From Candidatus Aminicenantota bacterium (lineage in GTDB: Bacteria > Acidobacteriota > Aminicenantia > Aminicenantales > Saccharicenantaceae), in the NCBI GenBank assembly GCA_011048485.1, contig DSDX01000205.1, positions 1 through 10,894 on the forward strand: a DNA stretch of 10,894 nt. Direction: 5' to 3'. Positions 5,550 through 10,894 of this stretch are shown here, in pieces. How positions within the stretch are numbered: position 1 is the first letter of the stretch; each line of letters begins with the position of its first letter. The position numbers and the translations under genes are program-made. The notes beneath the pieces were generated by a model. That model saw only the letters and a list, made by a program, of their open reading frames with translations, searched no databases and had not been told where the DNA came from.

Positions 5550-6659
5550 ATGAAAATCGCTTTGGTCTATAGCTCGAAAGCGGGCATGGAAGCGGCGCTT
5601 CTGGACCGGCCCGCCGAGCCCAACGTCGAGGAGGAAGAGCCTCCACTTCCCGCCGACATGCTCGCCGAATGCGATTCGGACGAGACCATCGAAGCGGTCG
5701 GGAAGGTTCTCCAGGAACGACACCAGGTCGTCTTCATCGAATCCGACGCCAAGGCCTACGGCCGGCTCAAGCGCCAGCGGCCGCACCTCGTCTTCAACAT
5801 CTCCGAACGCGTCATCGGCCCGAACCGCGAATCGCACATCCCGACCGTCTGCGAGATGCTGGACATCCCCTTCACGGGTTCCGACCCGCTGACGCTCGGC
5901 CTCTGCCTCGACAAGTCGCGGGCCAAGGAGGTCCTGTCGTACCACAGGATCCCCAATCCCGCTTTCTGGATCGTCGAGTCGGCCTCGGACATCCCGTCCG
6001 GCATTCGGCTGCCGGCCATCGTCAAGCCCCTCACCGAGGGTTCGAGCAAGGGCATCAAGGACAACTCCCTCGTCCGGAGCCTGGGCGAGCTCTACGACCG
6101 GGTCGAGGAGGTCGTGACCGTCTACAGGCAGCCGGCCATCGTCGAGCGTTTCCTGGGCGGCCGCGAGTTCACGGTCGGCGTCCTGGGGAACGCCCCGGAC
6201 TACGAGATCCTGCCGATCGTCGAGATCGACCACGGCGAGCTCCCTTCCGGCGCCGCCCCGATCTATTCCTACGAGGCCAAGTGGCTCTGGGACACGAGGG
6301 ACAAGCCTCTCGACATCTTCAAGTGCCCGGCCGACATCCCCGGCGTCCTGAGGGACAAGATCGAGAACGTCGTCACCCGGACCTGCCGCGTCCTGCGTAT
6401 CAGGGACTGGTGCCGGATCGACGTCCGGCTCGACGACAAGGGCGAGCCCAACATCCTCGAGGTCAATCCCCTGCCGGGAATCCTGCCCCGCCCCGAGGAC
6501 AATTCCTGCCTGCCCAAGGCGGCCAGGACCGCCGGGTATTCCTATTCGGACCTGATCCACAGGGTCGTCGAGGAGGCCTGCAAGCGCCATGGCCTCCGTC
6601 CAACGCGCATCCGGCCTGCGTCGAGCGATCGGCCGGCGGTCCTCGCGGATCGCGCATGA
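5550..6659 (+). CDS. D-Ala-D-Ala-ligase-like ATP-grasp ligase, first of a pair
   Basis: 369 residues; ATG preceded by AGAGGAA. An ATP-grasp enzyme of the D-alanine-D-alanine ligase type activates a carboxylate as acyl phosphate and joins it to an amine. Visible parts: IPFTGSDPLT (106-115) and LDKSRAKEVL (120-129) as in Ddl; IVKPLTEGSSKG (157-168), with K159 and S165 at the Ddl K144/S150 spacing; ERFLGGREFTVGV (199-211); and Mg ligands D291, E304 and N306, the exact spacing of E. coli DdlB D257/E270/N272. The N-terminal Ddl motif EHEVSL is missing, and the catalytic Tyr216 of DdlB (YEAKY) is Trp here (YEAKW, 241-245). A Glu-rich insert lies at 27-31. The substrate is therefore probably not two D-alanines. 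The C-terminal 20 residues are Arg/Pro-rich. The stop overlaps the next start by 4 nt. The general family is sure, the substrate unknown. Confidence 0.88.
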   Translation: MKIALVYSSKAGMEAALLDRPAEPNVEEEEPPLPADMLAECDSDETIEAVGKVLQERHQVVFIESDAKAYGRLKRQRPHLVFNISERVIGPNRESHIPTVCEMLDIPFTGSDPLTLGLCLDKSRAKEVLSYHRIPNPAFWIVESASDIPSGIRLPAIVKPLTEGSSKGIKDNSLVRSLGELYDRVEEVVTVYRQPAIVERFLGGREFTVGVLGNAPDYEILPIVEIDHGELPSGAAPIYSYEAKWLWDTRDKPLDIFKCPADIPGVLRDKIENVVTRTCRVLRIRDWCRIDVRLDDKGEPNILEVNPLPGILPRPEDNSCLPKAARTAGYSYSDLIHRVVEEACKRHGLRPTRIRPASSDRPAVLADRA

Positions 6660-7690
6660 GTTCGTCCCCCGACATCGCCATCGTCTACAACGCCTTCGAG
6701 CCGAGGCCGACGGCGTCGGGCGAGCGTCTGTCCGAGGAGTCCGTCGCCGACATGGCCCGGCAGGCCCACGACGCGGTGCGCTCGCTCGGGATCGGGGCCA
6801 CCCTCGTCCCCCTCCAGAGGAGCCTGCTCCATTTCCTGGGCCGGGTCCGGGAGGTCAATCCCGCGGCCCTCATCAATCTGTGCGAGGGCTACTATGGGCG
6901 GCCCCAGTGGGAGTCCAACGTGGCCGGGATCTTCGAGCTGCTGGGCCTGGCCTTCACCGGCAACGCGGCCAAGACCCTGGCCATCTGTCAGGACAAGTTC
7001 AGGTCCAAGGCCGTGCTGCGGGCGGCCGGGCTGCCGACCGCGCCGGCGCAGCTCATGTTCGACGGGACGGAGCCCCTCGAGCTCCCCTTCCCGCTCATCG
7101 TCAAGCCCAACGCCGAGGACGCCAGCCTGGGCATCTACCCCGATTCGGTCGTGCGCGACGAAGCGTCGCTCCGGGAGCGGGCCCGGCGCTGCCTCGAGGG
7201 CTACGGGCCGCCCGTCCTCGTCGAGGCCTTCGTCGACGGCCGGGAGTTCAACGTCTCGGTCATGGAGAACGGCGGGGTGACGCCGCTGCCGGTCTCGGAG
7301 ATCGATTTTTCGGCCATGCCCAAGGACATGCCCCGCATCCTGGGCTACGAGGCCAAGTGGTTCGAGGACCATCCGCTCTACCAGAAGACCCCGCCGGTGT
7401 GCCCGGCGCCGATCGGCGACGGGCTCCGGGCCGAGCTCCAGGGACTGGCCGCGGCGGCCTTCCGGACCTTGGGCTGCCGGGACTACGCCCGGGTCGACCT
7501 GCGCACGGACGCCAAGGGCCGCCCCTTCATCCTGGAGGTCAACCCGAATCCCGACATCAGCGAGAACGCGGGCTTCGCGAGGGCGCTCACGGCCGCCGGG
7601 ATCGCCTACCCCGAGTTCTGGGGCCTGATGGTCGACAACGCCCTCGGGAGAAGGACCGCCGATGATCAGGCGGATGGAAGCGAAAGATAA
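6656..7690 (+). CDS. D-Ala-D-Ala-ligase-like ATP-grasp ligase, second of a pair
   Basis: 344 residues from the ATG in the ATGA overlap with the preceding ligase. It is a paralogue of that protein with the same layout: LAFTGNAAKTLAI (98-110), QDKFRSKAVL (112-121), IVKPNAEDASLGI (148-160), EAFVDGREFNVSV (190-202), YEAKWFED (231-238) and EVNPNPD (294-300). Mg ligands D281, E294 and N296 keep Ddl spacing. The Ddl EHEVSL motif is absent, Tyr216 is again Trp (W235), and the Ser of the GSS loop is replaced by Ala (A156). This makes it more diverged from true Ddl than its partner, and two consecutive ligation steps or a heterodimer are both possible. LINLCEGYYGRPQWES (72-87) occupies the place of the Ddl HGxxGEDG loop. 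The 3' end overlaps the GNAT gene by 29 nt. Confidence 0.88.
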   Translation: MSSSPDIAIVYNAFEPRPTASGERLSEESVADMARQAHDAVRSLGIGATLVPLQRSLLHFLGRVREVNPAALINLCEGYYGRPQWESNVAGIFELLGLAFTGNAAKTLAICQDKFRSKAVLRAAGLPTAPAQLMFDGTEPLELPFPLIVKPNAEDASLGIYPDSVVRDEASLRERARRCLEGYGPPVLVEAFVDGREFNVSVMENGGVTPLPVSEIDFSAMPKDMPRILGYEAKWFEDHPLYQKTPPVCPAPIGDGLRAELQGLAAAAFRTLGCRDYARVDLRTDAKGRPFILEVNPNPDISENAGFARALTAAGIAYPEFWGLMVDNALGRRTADDQADGSER

Positions 7691-8135
7691 GCAAGCCGTG
7701 CTCGGGCTCATCCGGGCCACGGATTTCTTCACGGCGGCCGAGATCGACGTCGCCGAGGAGCTCATCGACGTCTATCTGGGCGGCCCGGACCAGAAAGACT
7801 ACGACGTCGTCGTCGTCGCGGACGAGCGGGGCGGGCCCGCGGGCTACATGACCTGGGGCCCGACGCCGCTGACCGAGGACGCCTATGACCTGTATTGGAT
7901 GGCCGTCGCGCCGTCGGAGCAGGGAAAGGGGCGCGGCAGGGAGCTCGTCCGCTGGCTCGAGGACGAGGTCCGCCGCCGCGACGGGCGGATGATCATCATC
8001 GAGACGTCGTCGCAGCCGAAGTATCGCGGCACGCGGCAGTTCTATGTCGGTCTCGGTTATCGAGAGGTCGCCCGGGTCCCGGATTTCTACCGGGCCGGCG
8101 ACGATCGCGTCATCTACGCGAAGTCTTTCCGTTAG
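7662..8135 (+). CDS. GNAT-family N-acetyltransferase
   Basis: 157 residues, a normal single-domain GNAT length. The ATG at 7662 is preceded by GAAGGA at good spacing; an in-frame ATG at 7674 is less well placed. GNAT enzymes transfer an acyl group from acetyl-CoA to an amine. Visible elements: the beta4 strand LYWMAVAPSEQGKGRGREL (78-96) with the acetyl-CoA pyrophosphate loop Q87-G-K-G-R-G92; the beta5 strand MIIIETSS (110-117); and the TRQFYVGLGY segment (124-133) typical of the GNAT C-terminus. The rest, DFYRAGDDRVIYAK (141-154), ends the domain. It overlaps the second ligase gene by 29 nt and lies 12 nt before the aminomutase gene, so it almost surely acts in the same pathway. The partner set suggests an amine on a beta-lysine-containing product as acceptor. 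The length differs from the longer AblB beta-lysine acetyltransferases I recall, so equivalence to AblB is not claimed. Confidence 0.88.
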   Translation: MIRRMEAKDKQAVLGLIRATDFFTAAEIDVAEELIDVYLGGPDQKDYDVVVVADERGGPAGYMTWGPTPLTEDAYDLYWMAVAPSEQGKGRGRELVRWLEDEVRRRDGRMIIIETSSQPKYRGTRQFYVGLGYREVARVPDFYRAGDDRVIYAKSFR

Positions 8136-8147
8136 GAGTTGGAGGAC

Positions 8148-9260
8148 ATGGACGATTGGCAACGCTTGCTCCGGGGCGCTCTCAGGAAACCGGAAGAGAT
8201 CGCCCGAACGTTCGGTCTGGACATCGAGGAGGTCCGCCGGATCGCCAAGGTGTTCAAGATCCAGATCACGCCGTACTACGCCGGCTTGATCAAGGAGCGG
8301 GGGGACGCCATGTGGCGGCAGATGGTCCCCGATCCGGCCGAGCTGCGGGCCGACACGGGGGTGGCCGATCCCCTCGAAGAGGACGAGGATTCGCCCGTGC
8401 CGAGCATCGTCCACCGCTACCCCGACCGCTGCCTGTTCCTGGTCTCGCACAGCTGCGCCTCGTACTGCCGGTTCTGCACCCGCAAGAGGATGGTCGGCGA
8501 CCCGTCGAAGATCCACCCGCGCTACATCGAGGACGGCGTCGAGTACATCCGCAGTCATACCGAGATCCGGGACGTCCTCCTGTCGGGAGGGGACCCGTTC
8601 ATGCTCGGCGACCGCCGGCTCGAGGCCGTCATCAAGGCCGTGCGGGCCATCCCCCACGTCGAGATCATCCGCATCGGCACGCGCGTGCCCTGCGTCCTGC
8701 CCCAGCGGGTCACGGACAAGCTCGCGGCCATGCTCAAGAAATACCACCCGCTCTACGTCAACGTGCACTTCAACCACCCGGACGAGATCACGCCGGAAGC
8801 GGCCCGGGCCCTGAACCTGCTGGCCGACGCCGGCATCCCGCTCGGGAACCAGGCCGTCCTGCTCAAGGGCGTCAACGACGATCCGCTGGTCATGCGCCGG
8901 CTCATGCAGAAGCTCCTGGCCGTGAGGGTCAAGCCCTACTACCTCTATCAGGCCGACTACGTCTCGGGGACGGAACACCTGAGGACGACCGTCGAGAAGG
9001 GCCTCGAGATCATGGAGGCCCTGCGCGGCTGGACGTCGGGCTTGGCCGTGCCCTACTACTGCATCGACGCGCCCGGAGGAGGCGGCAAGATCCCGGTCCT
9101 GCCGAAGTACCTGCAGTCGATCACCGAGGAGGAGGTCGTGCTGCGGAACTACGCCGGGGAGCTGTTCGTCTACCCCCAGGTCAAGCCCAAGCCGAAGCGC
9201 CGGCCCCGGCCTTCGAGCCCGGCCTGCTACGCTTTCGACGGCGCCCCGCCTCTGCCTTAG
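8148..9260 (+). CDS. KamA-family radical SAM/PLP aminomutase (lysine 2,3-aminomutase-like)
   Basis: 370 residues. The ATG at 8148 has AGGAG (8134-8138) 9 nt upstream, overlapping the GNAT stop; an in-frame TTG at 8139 is less likely. Enzymes of this family move an amino group from C2 to C3 using SAM, a 4Fe-4S cluster and PLP. Cluster ligands are C103, C107 and C110 (CASYCRFC), and SGGDP is at 146-150. R112 (CTR), D270 (QAD), D307 (IDAPGGGGK) and K314 match clostridial lysine 2,3-aminomutase R134, D293, D330 and the PLP lysine K337. The spacings D-37-D and D-7-K are identical. The two Asp residues hold the lysine side-chain amine; glutamate aminomutases replace them with Lys and Asn. L-lysine to beta-lysine is thus the best prediction. 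The protein is shorter than the roughly 416-residue clostridial enzyme. EpmB-like action on EF-P is the main alternative, but no epmA or efp is in view. The stop codon abuts a 49-bp palindrome. Confidence 0.92.
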   Translation: MDDWQRLLRGALRKPEEIARTFGLDIEEVRRIAKVFKIQITPYYAGLIKERGDAMWRQMVPDPAELRADTGVADPLEEDEDSPVPSIVHRYPDRCLFLVSHSCASYCRFCTRKRMVGDPSKIHPRYIEDGVEYIRSHTEIRDVLLSGGDPFMLGDRRLEAVIKAVRAIPHVEIIRIGTRVPCVLPQRVTDKLAAMLKKYHPLYVNVHFNHPDEITPEAARALNLLADAGIPLGNQAVLLKGVNDDPLVMRRLMQKLLAVRVKPYYLYQADYVSGTEHLRTTVEKGLEIMEALRGWTSGLAVPYYCIDAPGGGGKIPVLPKYLQSITEEEVVLRNYAGELFVYPQVKPKPKRRPRPSSPACYAFDGAPPLP

Positions 9261-9309
9261 GAAAGGGTCAGATCTACTTTTTTCGAAAAAAAGTAGATCT
9301 GACCCTTTC
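9261..9309. repeat. 49-bp near-perfect palindrome filling the space between convergent genes
   Basis: Arms GAAAGGGTCAGATCTAC (9261-9277) and its exact complement (9293-9309) flank a centre of six T, CG and seven A, so the whole element is palindromic apart from one extra A. Each arm contains AGATCT. Allowing one mismatch, the symmetry extends into both flanking stop codons: TAG of the aminomutase gene (9258-9260) and TAA of the minus-strand gene (complement of 9310-9312). As RNA it would form a stem of more than 17 bp from either side. The T/A tracts are in the tip, not after the stem, so it is not a textbook intrinsic terminator, although it may stop or stabilise both transcripts. It also looks like two abutted terminal inverted repeats of a mobile element or a short palindromic repeat family. 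I found no second copy in the window. Confidence 0.9.
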
Positions 9310-10894
9310 TTATCGGCAGGTGGAGAGGTAGGCGCTGAGGCCGACGTCCCTGACCAAGTCCAACGCCTCGGCCCGGCCGACGCCGCGCTTCAGTTTCAGC
9401 GACTCGAGGATACGGATAATGGAGAAGGCGACTTCGGCGGTTTGCCCCGTCTCAGCCTGGCGTCCCCTGAGATAGTCGATCGCGTCATACAGGACCGCGT
9501 TGGCTTCGCCGTAGGTGACGGGCTCTCGGGCGCCATGGGCCGCGACCCACGCGGGCATGCCCAAGACGTCGTTGACATGGGACTGGATGAGGAAGGTGGC
9601 CCGGCCGATGAGCTTGAGGTTGCTCGGGCTGACGTTCGTCATCGTGTTCCCGACGACCTTGCCCAGCTTGGCCATGACCGCCGTCGAGTGGGCGTTGAGC
9701 AGCATCTTGGCCGCCATCTGCTGCCGGATGCCGAAGGCCTCGCTGCGGCTCCCCACCGACACGGGCACGACCACCAGCCGCCCGGCCGCTCCGGCCCAGC
9801 GCCGGCGGACCCGTTCGGCGAGGCCCGGGAAGTCCCTCGAGGGCCGGTCGGTCACGACGACAACGCCGGCGTCGGCGCCCCTTTCCGCGGCCAGCCGCAG
9901 GACCTTCGCGAACGACGTCCCCTCCGCGGCGAACGAGCTCTCCTCCGGCGTCAGGGCGACCATGACCAGCAGATCGCCCTTCCCCGGCGCCCGGCCGGCC
10001 ATGTTCGCCTTGGACAGCGAGAAGTCGTAGAGCTTGGCCTGGTCGTCACCCGCGCTCTTGAGGCTCTCGAGCGCCGCCCGCCGCAGGTACGGGTCTTCGA
10101 CCTCCGTCTCGAACGCCCCCTTGTACATCGCTGCGTCCAGGCCCCGGAAGTCCCGGCCCAGGAAGGCCCGCCAGGCTTCGTCCGGCGTCGCGGCGTCGGT
10201 CCACACTTGGATCCAGCATTTCCTTGCCGGTTCCTTGACCGTGTCCAGAGGAAAGAGCCGGAAGGTCGGGCTCCGCTCGGTGCTGTCAATGAAGACCGTG
10301 ATCAGGCCCTTTTCGGCGTAGTAGGTCGAGAAACGGCCGCCCGCGTAGGCCTGGGCCTCGATATCCGTGAGGGCGGCCAGCCCCGGCAGGGCCGCCCGGA
10401 CGCCGCCCAGCGCGTCCTCGAAACCGCGGAGCCTTGACGCGACCCCGCCGGCCGCGCCCCGCCGCGCGCCGCCCGCCTCGAAACCGAGCCTCTCCATGTC
10501 CCGCCGCCCCAGCGCCGCCGCAAGGACGCGCTCGACCGCCGTCTCGACGACGGCCGCGACCACGTAGGTCTCGATGGTCGTCGCCTGCATCCGGGTCGAT
10601 CCGGTGATGGCCTGCGGCCCCGTCGTCAGGTTGATCTTGGTGATGCCCGGCTCGGTCAGCACGCTTCGGCTGCGCTCGAACGGCAGCAGGCGCTCGTCCG
10701 GATTGTTATAGACGAAGTAGAGGCTCTCGCGGCTCTCCGCCGGATCGTAGTCCGGACTCCGCTTCCAGTCGCCCAATGCGGCCAGAATGGTGCCGATGAC
10801 GGACGACGTCTCCCCGCCCTCGGTGACGCAGATGACGACGTCGCCCTTGGCGATGCCCCGGTCCCGGAGCTGCAGCCGCCCGATGAGCGGGAGG
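9310..10894 (-). CDS. Double SIS-domain protein, MurQ/glucokinase-regulator-like, N-terminus off the window
   Basis: The frame is open to the last base, so only the C-terminal 527 residues are seen (numbered here from 10893); a TTG at 10776 is internal. Two MurQ-type halves are visible. In the first, IAKGDVVICVTEGGETSS (14-31) is a SIS sugar-phosphate loop and TGPQAITGSTRMQA (91-104) matches the MurQ signature TGPE-ITGSTR. In the second, GDLLVMVALTPEESS is near 306-320, and LLNAHSTAVMAKLGKVVGN (about 398-416) with SNLKLIGRA (about 424-432) resembles the MurQ/GKRP tail LGK-YGN...SN-KL--RA. E. coli MurQ (N-acetylmuramic acid 6-phosphate etherase) has one SIS domain and about 298 residues. A tandem arrangement over 527 residues is closer to the glucokinase regulatory protein. 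The catalytic Glu region of MurQ would lie upstream, so etherase activity cannot be judged. It probably binds a phosphorylated (amino)sugar. It ends exactly at the palindrome. Confidence 0.75.
   Translation of the reverse strand, partial: LPLIGRLQLRDRGIAKGDVVICVTEGGETSSVIGTILAALGDWKRSPDYDPAESRESLYFVYNNPDERLLPFERSRSVLTEPGITKINLTTGPQAITGSTRMQATTIETYVVAAVVETAVERVLAAALGRRDMERLGFEAGGARRGAAGGVASRLRGFEDALGGVRAALPGLAALTDIEAQAYAGGRFSTYYAEKGLITVFIDSTERSPTFRLFPLDTVKEPARKCWIQVWTDAATPDEAWRAFLGRDFRGLDAAMYKGAFETEVEDPYLRRAALESLKSAGDDQAKLYDFSLSKANMAGRAPGKGDLLVMVALTPEESSFAAEGTSFAKVLRLAAERGADAGVVVVTDRPSRDFPGLAERVRRRWAGAAGRLVVVPVSVGSRSEAFGIRQQMAAKMLLNAHSTAVMAKLGKVVGNTMTNVSPSNLKLIGRATFLIQSHVNDVLGMPAWVAAHGAREPVTYGEANAVLYDAIDYLRGRQAETGQTAEVAFSIIRILESLKLKRGVGRAEALDLVRDVGLSAYLSTCR

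Noticed and set aside
5298..5646. Minus-strand short frames in and around the 5306-5549 gap
   Set aside because: No start signals or family features; one runs antisense into the first ATP-grasp gene.
5550..6659. Calling the first ATP-grasp gene ddl (D-Ala-D-Ala ligase)
   Set aside because: The EHEVSL motif is missing and the catalytic Tyr is Trp; a tandem paralogue and a lysine mutase next door point to other substrates.
9310..10776. A start codon (TTG) at 10776 for the SIS protein
   Set aside because: The frame continues upstream with a clear SIS motif (KGDVVICVTEGGETSS) to the window edge, so the TTG is internal.

Overview
The window comes from a GC-rich bacterial chromosome. Hand counts on sampled 60-base lines give about 67-68% GC at 2461-2520 and 7501-7560, but only 48-53% at 481-540 and 841-900. 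I see no rRNA, tRNA, CRISPR array, transposase or phage gene. The host cannot be named from the sequence. The gene style and GC would fit an uncultured lineage such as Aminicenantes/Acidobacteriota or a deltaproteobacterial relative, but that is a guess. Genes are tightly packed: stop/start overlaps of 4, 29 and 35 nt, and gaps of 4, 6, 12 and 49 nt.

Layout. (1) 1-1393, plus strand, lower GC: the C-terminal end of a UbiA-family decaprenyl-phosphate phosphoribosyltransferase-like membrane enzyme, then a DUF362 protein 4 nt downstream. (2) 1400-3037, minus strand: a compact queC-queD-queE operon for preQ0 (7-cyano-7-deazaguanine), with its own promoter. (3) 3038-3154: two divergent sigma70-type promoters. 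(4) 3155-3991, plus: a 278-aa protein I do not recognise. (5) 4055-5305, plus: an ion-transporter-superfamily Na+/H+ antiporter-like membrane protein whose promoter lies almost on the start codon. (6) 5550-9260, plus: a four-gene operon of two D-Ala-D-Ala-ligase-like ATP-grasp enzymes, a small GNAT acetyltransferase and a lysine 2,3-aminomutase-like radical SAM/PLP enzyme. (7) 9261-9309: a near-perfect 49-bp palindrome that exactly fills the space between two convergent genes. (8) 9310 to the window end, minus: the C-terminal 527 residues of a protein with two MurQ/glucokinase-regulator-like SIS regions.

The best candidate for an undescribed system is region 6. The mutase keeps every residue used by lysine 2,3-aminomutase to hold lysine and PLP, at exact spacing, so beta-lysine is the likely building block. 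Both ATP-grasp enzymes keep the ATP/Mg residues of D-Ala-D-Ala ligase but have lost its substrate-side signature, so they probably join other amino acids. The acetyltransferase could cap the product. An acetylated beta-lysine peptide, perhaps a compatible solute analogous to N-acetyl-beta-lysine (AblA/AblB) or N-acetylglutaminylglutamine amide, is my inference and not something the sequence proves.
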